NCBI RefSeq assembly: GCF_030915485.1
Contig: NZ_CP133266.1
Coordinates: 186,001-250,000 of the forward strand
DNA length: 64,000 nucleotides
Direction: 5' to 3'
Source: Neobacillus sp. PS3-40
GTDB taxonomy: Bacteria; Bacillota; Bacilli; Bacillales; Cytobacillaceae
Every line of letters starts with the position of its first letter. Position 1 is the first letter of the stretch. The notes under the pieces are model-generated. The model had not been told where the DNA came from and searched no databases. It saw only the letters and a program-made list of their open reading frames with translations. Positions 54,162 to 62,229 of the stretch are shown here, one piece after another. The translations under genes were made by a program, and so were the position numbers.

Positions 54162-54788
54162 TTAACTATAAAGATAACTTGTTAGTTTAGATGCTTTTTT
54201 TCTCTTGCCCAATAATGTAATTATTAGTTTATAAATGAAATAGCCCAAGAAAGTACCTAACACATTACATATAACATCGTCAATATCTACTGTACGTGTC
54301 ATTCCTAACCCTAATAGCAGTTCTAAAAACTGTAAACATTCAACACTTAAAGAAACAAGGAATCCTATCATTATCGTATTTTCAAGCCTTTCGAACTTTC
54401 CCCATAATATAGGCATAAAAAATCCCAAAGGCATAAGCATTAAAATATTGCCTCCTACATTTTTCACTATTAATTTAATCATAAATAATGAGTCTCCGCT
54501 ATAAGCTGTTCCTACTTGATTAACATCTCCTACTATCGAGATAAGAGGAATGAAGTTTAAAAACCTATAAGTGAATTTTTCGTGAGGAACTCCTATGTCT
54601 AAAGGGAACAAGGTCACTGAAATAACCATCAGTATGTATAAAACAAACAGTAACCTTATCAATTCCTTAAACCAAACCAATGACTTTTTATGTTTCTGTT
54701 TTAATGCCAGTATTATTACTCTCACAACTATGTAACATATAAAACCAAAAACTATAACTATATTTCCATTAAATCTCAAACAAACCAC
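54162..54788 (-). CDS. VanZ-family membrane protein
   Basis: 208 aa, GTG start. Five spans with the VanZ pattern: SVTLFPLDIGVPHEKFTY, LNFIPLISIV, NVGGNILMLMPLGFFMPIL and SVECLQFLELLLGLGMTRTV DIDDVICNVLGTFLGYF. The RxxDIDDxxxNxxGxxxG motif is intact. VanZ from glycopeptide resistance operons gives low teicoplanin resistance; most chromosomal members are uncharacterised. Confidence 0.85.
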   Translation of the reverse strand: MVCLRFNGNIVIVFGFICYIVVRVIILALKQKHKKSLVWFKELIRLLFVLYILMVISVTLFPLDIGVPHEKFTYRFLNFIPLISIVGDVNQVGTAYSGDSLFMIKLIVKNVGGNILMLMPLGFFMPILWGKFERLENTIMIGFLVSLSVECLQFLELLLGLGMTRTVDIDDVICNVLGTFLGYFIYKLIITLLGKRKKASKLTSYLYS

Positions 54789-54911
54789 TCATTCCTACTA
54801 TTATCAAAATCATTACCAAGGTTAAATGAAATAATCATAAGAGATTCCAATAACTTCATTTTCCTCCGCTAATTATGAACAGTATAACAATTTTGCCAAA
54901 TATATACAATC

Positions 54912-55011
54912 TCTTCTTTAACTAACGCAACCCGTTAGCCATCCATGAATCGGAGCTTCACCACAGAAAATATAAGAAGGATTACGTTCTTACATGGTAG
55001 CTTAATAAGAA
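54912..55011 (-). repeat. L-hairpin-R element, variant with a long hairpin
   Basis: ACTAACGCAACCCGTTAGCC then ATGAATCGGAGCTTCACCAC, stem ATAAGAA/TTCTTA, and GGTAGCTTAATAAG. It matches the second half of the compound copy at 31396-31475 over about 80 bases. Confidence 0.7.
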
Positions 55012-55036
55012 TATGAATATTTTAACCGAAAAACGC

Positions 55037-55597
55037 TTACCCATTTTGAGATATTCCATAGAAAGTAACAAATAAATTAAAGTCATTAATAAAAATCATA
55101 TGAAGATTGTGAAATTTCGTATTAAGTGTACTTCTTGAATCAGCCTTAGCCTCTTTAATATCGTAAATTAATTCCTCAATTGCAAAAGAATCTTCAATAA
55201 CTGTTCTTAAATAATCCTTTGTTTGATTTTGATGATATGTTTCTCTGAAAGCTAAATCTAGCAAATTTTGTCTTGCTTGTTTCACTTCAAATAAAATGGA
55301 ATCAAGTTCTTGGTTTCCTATATTTGTTGACTTTTTACTTAAAAGCCAGTTTTGTTCATACATATGGAGAATATATTGTACTCGGTTAGTTGTTAAATTA
55401 TCTTTTACAAACAAGTCATTTGATTTTTTAAATTTTTTTAAATCCTGAACATACTCTTTAACAACAACAGGGTCACCCGAATATGTATAACTTTTATGAA
55501 TACTGAAAAATGAAAAAGGATAAAACCATGTCATAACTATGAAGAAAATTACAACAAAACCCACTAACATTAAAAAAAATCTATTCATAGTTTTCAT
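55037..55597 (-). CDS. Uncharacterised single-span membrane protein, 186 aa
   Basis: ATG behind TTTGGAGGATTAG. N-terminal anchor (FFLMLVGFVVIFFIVMTWFY) then an external, mostly helical domain (NLLDLAFRETYHQNQTKDYL; AIEELIYDIKEAKADSR). An upstream-extended frame is not supported. Not recognised. Confidence 0.6.
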   Translation of the reverse strand: MKTMNRFFLMLVGFVVIFFIVMTWFYPFSFFSIHKSYTYSGDPVVVKEYVQDLKKFKKSNDLFVKDNLTTNRVQYILHMYEQNWLLSKKSTNIGNQELDSILFEVKQARQNLLDLAFRETYHQNQTKDYLRTVIEDSFAIEELIYDIKEAKADSRSTLNTKFHNLHMIFINDFNLFVTFYGISQNG

Positions 55598-55657
55598 ACT
55601 AATCCTCCAAATCCGAATCATTAATCTTTTAATTCTTCTTTTAATCAGATTATTCCT

Positions 55658-55735
55658 TCTTTCACTAAACTGCTCCTTTAGTAAGAAAAAAAGCCACCAA
55701 TGGCAGCAGGATCTTCAACTATTGACCCCGTTATG
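55658..55735 (-). repeat. L-hairpin-R element
   Basis: Left shoulder TTTCACTAAACTGCTCCTTT AGTAAG; stem GCCACC...GGCAGC; right shoulder TCTTCAACTATTGACCCCGT TATG, running into the stop of the next frame. Confidence 0.75.
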
Positions 55736-55909
55736 AAAATAGCATAATGCTCTTCCTGTAATCAAAAAGATATCATTATGCCATTTTAAATCTTCGGGTT
55801 TAAATACGTTTGTGCCTTTTAGGTGCCCATAATAATAAAGTTTGTTTCCAGCCTTATCAAATGCAGTAAGATTAAGATGACAAACAAAATTTGTATTACA
55901 AGCATCCAT
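55715..55909 (-). CDS. Possible small protein, 64 aa
   Basis: Begins MDACNTNFVCHLNLTAFDKA and ends FLITGRALCYFHNGVNS. No good ribosome-binding site; the end runs through a repeat shoulder. Possibly a truncated gene. Not recognised. Confidence 0.35.
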   Translation of the reverse strand: MDACNTNFVCHLNLTAFDKAGNKLYYYGHLKGTNVFKPEDLKWHNDIFLITGRALCYFHNGVNS

Positions 55910-55981
55910 TTTCTCAGGTCACTAAAAAGCTCGCCCCCTTTTTTAAAATGATTTACCCACTAAATCTCAAAAACCTTATTA

Positions 55982-56051
55982 TACTAACCTGTCCCGTAGT
56001 GAAAAAACGTTCCTGCTTATTTCAGAAACGCTACCCGATACTTTAATAATG
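55982..56051 (-). repeat. L-hairpin-R element
   Basis: Left shoulder TACTAACCTGTCCCGTAGTG AAAAA; stem CGTTCCTG/CAGAAACG; right shoulder CTACCCGATACTTTAATAATG. Confidence 0.75.
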
Positions 56052-56160
56052 TCGTGATTTAACTTATGCAAAGTAATTTCTATCGTCCAATTACCTTGTT
56101 TAAAAACAGAATTTGATTTTTTATGGAATATAATTTACTAAAAATGCTTGATACAACAAA

Positions 56161-56192
56161 AGCACCCTTTTCTAATGAAGGATGCTCTTTTT
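56161..56192 (-). terminator. Terminator of the 78-aa gene
   Basis: AGCACCCTT and AAGGATGCT pair over an 8-base loop, with T runs, 20 bases past the stop. Confidence 0.7.
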
Positions 56193-56211
56193 TATTGAAC
56201 ATTGTTTATTT

Positions 56212-56448
56212 CTAATTGTTTTGAGGACGTGGCATAATCTTTTCGGATTCACTAAGAAGTCTACCTATAGAATTAATGTTATCTGTCATTGACTTTCGAA
56301 ATGCTCCCGTCATCGCATCTCTTATAACCCATTTTCCTATAGATTTATTATCTTTTCTAGCATAACTTGATTTTTTTCCAGTATTTGAGGGGGATCTTTT
56401 TACAACTACAGAACCTTCACTTTTATAATTAACAGATTCTTTTCTCAT
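56212..56448 (-). CDS. Basic 78-aa protein downstream of the DUF4062 gene
   Basis: Start behind AGGAGGG; ATG overlaps the DUF4062 pseudogene's original stop (ATGA). Rich in Lys, Ser and Arg, with no membrane span: SVVVKRSPSNTGKKSSYARK and WVIRDAMTGAFRKSMTDNIN. The four-base overlap implies it was translated together with the DUF4062 protein. It is intact although its partner is not. Not recognised. Confidence 0.6.
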   Translation of the reverse strand: MRKESVNYKSEGSVVVKRSPSNTGKKSSYARKDNKSIGKWVIRDAMTGAFRKSMTDNINSIGRLLSESEKIMPRPQNN

Positions 56449-57667
56449 GATTTCCCTCCTATCATTAATTTAAAGTATTCAAATAAATACTCATTTTCTC
56501 TTTCCTTTACTATAGCATTTTCTATTTCTTCTACGTAAGCCGTAACATTTTCTCTTGTCCATCTTTTATCAAGTGAAAAATGTAAACAAAATACGAAATC
56601 ACCAACGGGCTTCTGTTAGGTAATTAGTTTGTTTTTCTTCTCTAAATGCAATAATTCTTTCCTCTTTAGTAAAAGCATCTACTACAAATATGTCGTTTTC
56701 ATTCATGAAAAAAATTGAGGAGCAGTAATGTTGCCTGTTGTACCTACTAGCGACAGAAGTTTATCTTTTTTCTCATTATAAAAATAAATTGAAGCTGCGA
56801 AACAATCAGTTATTGTATTTACTTTCATTGGATTAAAATTAGGTGCTTGAATTATATCACTTTGTTGTCTAAGGAATTCGATTCCTTTTTCTAAAAAATT
56901 TGACCAACTTTTCTCATAATATTCTTGGGTTTAAAAATAGTTCTCCATAATTAGATTCTTTTCATTGAGTAAAACTAAAGTATAATCTGCATAACTCAAT
57001 AAATAATAAGCTTGTTTTTTTAACAGACTGATCCGACCTTTTTCTGCGTTTAAACTTACAACTGAACGAAAAGATGTACTTATTTGGGAGATTATTTTAG
57101 CATTACCTGGGGTGTCAGAAAAATCAAATTCATAAAGCCATTCTCTGTTTCTATAAATATCAAATAAGAAAGCCCAAACAAAAGGGGCTGCTTTTGATAA
57201 TATAGGCTTTGCCATTTCGTCTGCATTTTTCTCTATCCATTCTTGGAATGGATCGTATGGTGAATTTGGTATTCGATGGTTGTCATTCAAGAAGGCATGA
57301 TATAACGATTTTAAACGAGGGTGTATAATATCGAAGTTCCTTTTTATATCTGGTGAAACAAAAACTAATATGTGCTTATTTTCTTTTAGTGCTGTTTGGT
57401 ATTCTCGATATGTAGCAGTTATATTCCCTCCATTAAAATAGGGCTAGCACCAAATTTTTTGTTGATAAATAAAATCAGAACTTCACTTGACCTAACTTCA
57501 TCAAGACATTGTTCAAGTGTATCAGTTTCCCACGGTCCAAAGACACCAGTTTCAAATATAGGAACTTCATGTCCACTACTTTCCAAGTGATCTTTTATAA
57601 TTTTTCTTGGACTCTTTAAATCATCTTCATATGCAGAACTTATAAATATTCTAGTCCGATTAATCAA
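56445..57667 (-). pseudogene. DUF4062 (TIR-like) protein gene with several lesions
   Basis: The N-terminus is a textbook DUF4062: RIFISSAYEDDLKSPRKIIK, HEVPIFETGVFGPWETDTLE, ILFINKKFGASPI. A one-base loss near 57427 ends that frame; the next reads ITATYREYQTALKENKHILV then on through LLNEKNLIMENYF; an in-frame TAA at 56933 and two more frame changes follow before KLMIGGKS and TGA. The intact gene would encode about 405 aa. DUF4062 domains belong to the TIR/nucleoside-deoxyribosyltransferase-like set found in bacterial defence systems. The decayed gene ends in ATGA with the 78-aa gene. Confidence 0.8.
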
Positions 57668-57797
57668 TTGATCCCCCTACTTTATGTCCTAGTTACTTTT
57701 TAAATTCAAAAATTACTTCTACAATTAAACTACACTGTTGGGTTCAAAATCTGATAAATCAATTTTAACATAATAATTTACAGAATATGACACATTT

Positions 57798-57876
57798 CTT
57801 ATTAAACTGCTGTCCGTTAGCACAATCAGGAACGGGATTGCCGCAGCCAATACAAGCTACCCGTTTGCTGAATAAC
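57798..57876 (-). repeat. L-hairpin-R element
   Basis: Left shoulder TTATTAAACTGCTGTCCGTT AG; right shoulder AGCTACCCGTTTGCTGAATA AC, five bases short of the DUF2625 pseudogene's end. Middle region imperfect. Confidence 0.7.
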
Positions 57877-57880
57877 ACCA

Positions 57881-58494
57881 TTAATGATTTCTAATCAATT
57901 TCTTTTGAAAATCGATTGTAATTTCCCGAATTTCTTCAATAGGGACAATTTTTTTGAACAATTATCAATATCTCTAGATTCCTCGGCCCTAGGAAAGGGA
58001 TAAAATGAAAACCCCTTGTCTCCATTTGCACTTAATATATCTTCAGCCCAGCAATTCCAAAGAAAAGGTTCATAGAATTGAGTTAAATCTCCTGTAATGG
58101 CCCAGTGTAGGAGCTCTTAATACAACATTTCAAGGGATTCCCATTCTAATGCATCTGGTGCTAGGTAAAATATTCTGCCTATATCAAATGGGAGAAAGCC
58201 GCCATTTAAAGCGAAAAATCCTCCGATATTGTCGTCGGCGATTAGTAACATATCTTTTAAGTTAGCAAATTTGTTCCAAGAGCTAATAGTGCGGGTTAAA
58301 GAAGTATGACCAGAACCCAAAACACGGAACCAGCCATTTTGCACGGTGATTCCACCAGTATGATATGCTACTGATATCCACCAATTTAACCTCTGTACAT
58401 ACTTTTTATGACATTTCTTTTTGGAGTTCTTTAAGCACAATAAAAATAAAGAAGCTAACCAAAGTTGTAATACTACAACCAACAATAAAGACAT
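57881..58494 (-). pseudogene. DUF2625-family gene with stop and frameshifts
   Basis: VAYHTGGITVQNGWFRVLGS GHTSLTRTIS, LLIADDNIGGFFALNGGFLP and IGRIFYLAPDALEWESLEML Y match DUF2625; then TAA at about 58119, then ELLHWAITGDLTQFYEPFLW, then a one-base shift before IVPIEEIREITIDFQKKLIR NH and the true stop at 57883-57881. The N-terminus is also out of frame, replaced by an unrelated hydrophobic stretch. Family function unknown. Confidence 0.75.
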
Positions 58495-58629
58495 TTTTCA
58501 AAGAATTTTTTACTTTAAATTTCAATATTGCACCCACTTGCTTATCACTTTTGGACTTGCTAACAATAAATAAATTCTTTTCAACTAATAGTTCGAGATA
58601 AGTTCAATTTATTCCTTTTTTCTTCATTC

Positions 58630-58706
58630 CTTATTCCACTAATCTGACTGTTTAGCTAAAAAAGGCTGCCTGAATTGGCAGCCGGATCTTCATAAATACC
58701 CTATAA
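58630..58706 (-). repeat. L-hairpin-R element
   Basis: Left shoulder TTATTCCACTAATCTGACTG TTTAG; perfect stem GGCTGCC/GGCAGCC (58664-58683); right shoulder short, ending in the TAG stop of the GNAT gene. Confidence 0.8.
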
Positions 58707-59162
58707 TTTTTTTCCATATTTAAATAACTGAAGTTTTTCCGTAATTTGTACTTCACCTATTTTTATGTAACCTAATTTCTCATAAAAGTGGTGATTTTTT
58801 TTGTTTAAATATGGAGTATATAAACTCCAATCTTTTATCAAAGGAAATTCCGACTCTATTAATTTGATTAACTTACTTCCAAGTCCTTTATTTTGAAATT
58901 TAGTTCCTAAGAATAACTTGCTTAATCTCAATCGACTATCATCCAATGGTCGAATATCTATTGCCCCAATAATATCGTTGCCCAACCATATTGTGTAATG
59001 AAAAAAACGTTCAATGTTTTCCCTTAATTTCTCAGCCGTTTCATTTACGGGGGTAGAGTCGTGGTCCTCGTATAATGCATAATCTTCAGCAAAAACTTCT
59101 TTTTGAATTACTAACAATTTTTCGACTTCATCCAATTTGGTTCTCTTAATTCTGACTTCCAC
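58701..59162 (-). CDS. GNAT-family N-acetyltransferase, 153 aa
   Basis: GTG start. Acetyl-CoA loop LFLGTKFQNKGLGSKLIKLI and C-terminal NKKNHHFYEKLGYIKIGE are typical. Its stop lies in a repeat shoulder. Substrate unknown. Confidence 0.8.
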   Translation of the reverse strand: MEVRIKRTKLDEVEKLLVIQKEVFAEDYALYEDHDSTPVNETAEKLRENIERFFHYTIWLGNDIIGAIDIRPLDDSRLRLSKLFLGTKFQNKGLGSKLIKLIESEFPLIKDWSLYTPYLNKKNHHFYEKLGYIKIGEVQITEKLQLFKYGKKL

Positions 59163-59183
59163 TTGAGAAGCACATCCTTATTA

Positions 59184-59324
59184 TTAAATATATAATATTT
59201 GAAATAATAGCATAACATAAATGAATTCAGCAAGATATATAGCACAGTCATCACGGGTAGCATCGTCAATCTTTTCATCCAGCAATAATTCAATCAGCTT
59301 TTCTTTATCTATAATGCCACCCAT
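59184..59324 (-). pseudogene. Short N-terminal remnant, 46 codons
   Basis: MGGIIDKEKLIELLLDEKID DATRDDCAIYLAEF matches the start of small HEAT-like hypothetical proteins, then runs into a random hydrophobic tail and stop. Probably a truncated gene. A repeat shoulder sits just to its right. Confidence 0.35.
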
Positions 59325-59330
59325 TTGTAA

Positions 59331-59360
59331 TTAAAGCCCCCTTTCGTAGCTTTAAATAGT
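59331..59360 (-). repeat. Right shoulder of the L-hairpin-R family
   Basis: TTAAAGCCCCCTTTCGTAGC TTTAAATAG, three bases before the cold-shock pseudogene stop. Confidence 0.55.
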
Positions 59361-59362
59361 TA

Positions 59363-59608
59363 TTAGTCAGAAATAATAGTTACATTCTCCGCAACCTTAT
59401 TTTGGTTAAGTGATCCTGGATTTTCAACTAAGTCTAACAATACCTTTTGCCCTTGTTTAAGGTATCGGAAACCATTTAGAAACCTTACTTTATCAGGTTT
59501 AATTTGGCTAAAATATATAAAGACATGATTTCCATCTTCTCTGTCAAGCATAATACGTCCATATCCTTTTTCTTCCTTAAACTATTTTACTATTCCTTCT
59601 CGTTTCAA
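59363..59608 (-). pseudogene. Cold-shock-domain gene, amber-interrupted copy 2
   Basis: TTG start behind GGAGGGAG; KREGIVK then TAG at 59584-59582 replacing the Trp codon present in copy 1, then FKEEKGYGRIMLDREDGNHV and on to NQNKVAENVTIISD. The second half is intact, unlike copy 1. An internal ATG gives a 62-codon frame, but without the first beta strand. DNA flanking the two copies is nearly identical for more than 150 bases. Confidence 0.75.
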
Positions 59609-59638
59609 ATTTGTTCTCCCTCCTTCTTACATTGTTCT

Positions 59639-59716
59639 CCACAAAACTGCTACGTTACTTGAATAAGAAAAAGGCTTTACCCCTTTTTAAAGTAACGCCC
59701 TCGTTAGCTTAAGTAC
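59639..59716 (-). repeat. L-hairpin-R element
   Basis: Left shoulder CCACAAAACTGCTACGTTAC TTGAATAAG; stem GGCTTTAC/GTAACGCC; right shoulder CTCGTTAGCTTAAGTAC. Confidence 0.8.
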
Positions 59717-59886
59717 ATTTCTTCACAATATCATCGAACTGCGCAATAACAATATTTTTTTAAAACTCAAATTTAGAAACGGATGAGACATTCTTGTACA
59801 TATATTTTCTTAAGAATACAGTCTGTAATTTCCTAAATTTCAGATGTATAGTTACTGAGTAATAACTTTCTAAAGGAGTGTCTCAA

Positions 59887-60132
59887 ATGTTTTTTAAACT
59901 AAAAAAAGAGCAACAAGAATTAATGATTTCTGACATCCAATATTTCTTTTCTCAAGAAAGAGATGAAGAAATTACTGAATTTGCTGCGGAAAGAGTATTA
60001 GATTTCGTTAAGGAGAAGCTTGCACCTCACTTTTATAACTCCGCTGTTTTAGATGTTCGACATGTAGTTGAACAGCAATTTTCTTCTCTTGAAGATGAAA
60101 TTTTAACACTTGAACGTCCGTTAAAAAGATAA
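59887..60132 (+). CDS. DUF2164-family protein
   Basis: 81 aa, ATG behind AAAGGAGTG. Helical protein with LMISDIQYFFSQERDEEITE and VLDFVKEKLAPHFYNSAVLD matching DUF2164. Uncharacterised cytoplasmic family, common in Bacillus. A plus-strand gene within the array, with its own terminator. Confidence 0.8.
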   Translation: MFFKLKKEQQELMISDIQYFFSQERDEEITEFAAERVLDFVKEKLAPHFYNSAVLDVRHVVEQQFSSLEDEILTLERPLKR

Positions 60133-60142
60133 GTAATTATAC

Positions 60143-60175
60143 AGAGTGGAATATTTACTTTTCCACTCTTTTTAA
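60143..60175 (+). terminator. Terminator of the DUF2164 gene
   Basis: AGAGTGGAA pairs with TTCCACTCT followed by TTTT, 11 bases after the stop. Confidence 0.85.
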
Positions 60176-60211
60176 GTCACATTTTGAGTCAAATACGCAT
60201 TATTTGTTTTT

Positions 60212-60301
60212 TCTTCAACTAAACTGACCGTTACTACAATAAGAAAAAAAGAGCTTGCTGCTGCAAACTCTTCTTCAACTCAAGCCCCCGTTAACTTAAT
60301 A
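60212..60301 (-). repeat. L-hairpin-R element (best-preserved example)
   Basis: Left shoulder CTTCAACTAAACTGACCGTT ACTACAATAAG; stem GAGCTTGC/GCAAACTC; right shoulder CTTCAACTCAAGCCCCCGTT AACTTAATAA. The two shoulders are direct repeats of each other. The right one contains the TAA stop of the next gene (TTA at 60296). Confidence 0.9.
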
Positions 60302-60841
60302 ACTTTGTTTATAATCCTTATTTATTATAGAGTAAACATATGTATCATTTGATACTCCATCTTGATATATATAATTCCTTAAAATGCCTTCTTTTTGAAA
60401 CCCAATCTTTTGTAATAATTTATTAGATGGTTCGTTTTCAGGAAACACTATTGCACCTATACGAATTAATTCAAGTGAATCAAATCCAAAAGAAATGATC
60501 TTTGAAACTGCCTCGGTAGCATAACCATTATTCCAAAACTCAGGGTGTAATTCATAACCTATTTCAGCTCGCCTTTGTTTAGGAACCCAAGCATCTAAAC
60601 CTACTGTTCCAACAAGTTGCTCGGAATCTTTAATTTCAATGCACCACCGAAATCCTCTTTTTTCATTGAATTTCTGTTTAAAATAATTAATGAATTCGTT
60701 TGCTTCTTCAATCTTTTTGAAAGTTTCCTTTCCATAAAAACGTGTTACTTGTGGATTAGATAAGATTGAAAAAATCACTTTAGCATCATACTCTGTTAGC
60801 TCCCTTAATATCAATCGTTCCGTTTTTAATACTGGGAACAC
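60296..60841 (-). CDS. GNAT-family N-acetyltransferase (RimJ/RimL type)
   Basis: 181 aa, GTG start behind AAAGGGGGAG. LKTERLILRELTEYDAKVIF at the N-terminus, GYELHPEFWNNGYATEAVSK as the acetyl-CoA loop, and NEPSNKLLQKIGFQKEGILR then YQDGVSNDTYVYSI. This is the RimJ-type group; substrate unknown. Confidence 0.85.
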   Translation of the reverse strand: MFPVLKTERLILRELTEYDAKVIFSILSNPQVTRFYGKETFKKIEEANEFINYFKQKFNEKRGFRWCIEIKDSEQLVGTVGLDAWVPKQRRAEIGYELHPEFWNNGYATEAVSKIISFGFDSLELIRIGAIVFPENEPSNKLLQKIGFQKEGILRNYIYQDGVSNDTYVYSIINKDYKQSY

Positions 60842-60906
60842 AACAAACTCCCCCTTTCTCCTTTTAATGATAACTGAAATAACTAAATCAAAATATGAAC
60901 CTTTAT

Positions 60907-60985
60907 TTAACTAAACTGTCCCGTTACTTGAAGAAGAAAAGTGTATTACTGTTAATCCAGTAATGCACCCGTTCGCTTAATATTA
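60907..60985 (-). repeat. L-hairpin-R element
   Basis: Left shoulder TTTAACTAAACTGTCCCGTT ACTTGAAGAAG; long stem GTGTATTACTG/CAGTAATGCAC; right shoulder CCGTTCGCTTAATATT. Confidence 0.85.
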
Positions 60986-61276
60986 TTATGACAAAAATGT
61001 ATTATAAATTAATAAAATTATCGTACCAATCAATAGTAAAATATCACTAAAAACAATTTTATTATTTTTCCTGTTGTAGAGAAAAATCTTTGCTAAAAAG
61101 AATAACAGCAAAATCAATAACAATACTTGAATAATTAAGAAGATAACAACCTCTTTGGTAATGAAAGTCTTCAATATGTAGAAAGATAATACAGATAAAA
61201 CTCCAAGTACAAACTTGGTTCCAGATAACTTATCACGATTAAATAATAATTCCAATACAGCATTTTTTTTCTCCAT
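60986..61276 (-). CDS. Uncharacterised membrane protein, 96 aa
   Basis: Three spans: FVLGVLSVLSFYILKTFI, EVVIFLIIQVLLLILLLFFL and FSDILLLIGTIILLIYNTFL; Lys-rich loops. Start behind GGGGGAAG. Its stop begins at the end of a repeat element. Not recognised. Confidence 0.6.
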   Translation of the reverse strand: MEKKNAVLELLFNRDKLSGTKFVLGVLSVLSFYILKTFITKEVVIFLIIQVLLLILLLFFLAKIFLYNRKNNKIVFSDILLLIGTIILLIYNTFLS

Positions 61277-61380
61277 TTTCTTCCCCCAATTTTTTAAATA
61301 TAGTTATCATTTAGTGTTAAAGTTTAATTACTTATTATTTTTAATATTACGATTTTTTTGTCTAAAAAGCTCCACTCCTC

Positions 61381-61411
61381 TTGAAGTAAAGCCCCCGTTC
61401 GTTTAAGTACA
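61381..61411 (-). repeat. Right shoulder of the L-hairpin-R family
   Basis: TTGAAGTAAAGCCCCCGTTC GTTTAAGTAC, 18 bases before the stop of the 95-aa gene. Confidence 0.7.
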
Positions 61412-61428
61412 ATCCTTCACATTCTTGT

Positions 61429-61716
61429 TTAAACTTGTTGTGTCCAAATTTTATATATGTCTTGACCATCTATGATTGTTTTCTCTCTATGGATACTAAT
61501 CTTTACATTGTTATAAGAAGCCCATTTAGGTAAAAAGTATTCTAAATAATTGATTTCCCTTTCATCAGGAGTTGCATATCCAACATTCATCTTTCTGATT
61601 AAATACGGACCGAAATCGGGAAGTAACGCATCTGTCCATTCCTCCGCTTGTCTTTTCGAATCAAAAATACGATTATCTTCTTCATAACTACCATTAATCC
61701 ACACGATGTTCTCCAT
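61429..61716 (-). CDS. Uncharacterised soluble protein, 95 aa
   Basis: ATG behind GTAGGTGAT; a longer frame (to 61884) runs back into a repeat element and is rejected. Sequence begins MENIVWINGSYEEDNRIFDS, and FDSKRQAEEWTDALLPDFGP suggests a small alpha/beta domain. No signal or membrane span. Not recognised. Confidence 0.6.
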   Translation of the reverse strand: MENIVWINGSYEEDNRIFDSKRQAEEWTDALLPDFGPYLIRKMNVGYATPDEREINYLEYFLPKWASYNNVKISIHREKTIIDGQDIYKIWTQQV

Positions 61717-61824
61717 AGAATCACCTACTTTTTTGGAGTTAAGACAAATAAATGTAACCAAACCATAAATTAGTTTTAAATCAACACAATTTAATACATT
61801 ATTCTTCAATGAAAAGATACATTT

Positions 61825-61897
61825 CTTATTGAAGTAACCTGACCGTTTGTGGAATAAGCAAAAAAGCCGCCGAAGCAGCTTCAACTATTTATTACTG
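61825..61897 (-). repeat. L-hairpin-R element, truncated right shoulder
   Basis: Left shoulder TTATTGAAGTAACCTGACCG TTTGTGGAATAAG; stem AGCCGC/GCAGCT; right part TTCAACTATTTATTAC holds the TAG stop of the 41-aa gene. Confidence 0.7.
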
Positions 61898-62010
61898 TTT
61901 TTCTTAGATATTCCCTTTTCGTACTTTTCACTGTAATGAAAAAAGGCATTATATGCAATGAAACCTATAATTCCTAAGATGCCACAAATTACTGTAATAA
62001 CAATAGTCAC
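61885..62010 (-). CDS. Very small membrane protein, 41 aa
   Basis: GTG start seven bases after GGGGAGGG. One span (TIVITVICGILGIIGFIAYN) then a basic tail (KYEKGISKKNSNK). Its stop lies in a repeat shoulder like other cassettes, which supports it being a genuine gene. Confidence 0.55.
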   Translation of the reverse strand: MTIVITVICGILGIIGFIAYNAFFHYSEKYEKGISKKNSNK

Positions 62011-62100
62011 TGAATTTCCCTCCCCATCAAATATCACCCCTCAATGGCTTAACTAAATATTCAATAAAAACCCTATTTTTCCCTTTTTTAACGTATCTCT

Positions 62101-62185
62101 TCTTTAAGTAACCTGATCCTTTAGTTCAAGAAGGAAAAAAGCCACCAAAATGGCAGCTGAATCTTCAACTAAACCAGCTAATAGG
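62101..62185 (-). repeat. L-hairpin-R element next to IS110
   Basis: Left shoulder TTTAAGTAACCTGATCCTTT AGTTCAAG; stem GCCA/TGGC; right part TCTTCAACTAAACCAGCTAA TAGG, diverged. Confidence 0.7.
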
Positions 62186-62229
62186 ATGTCAATATCTTTC
62201 TCTAAAAATTACATTTCCCTTATGTTATA

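Noticed and set aside
61717-61884. N-terminal extension of the 95-aa gene (151-codon frame)
   Set aside because: The extension runs back into a repeat element; a good ribosome-binding site supports the internal ATG.
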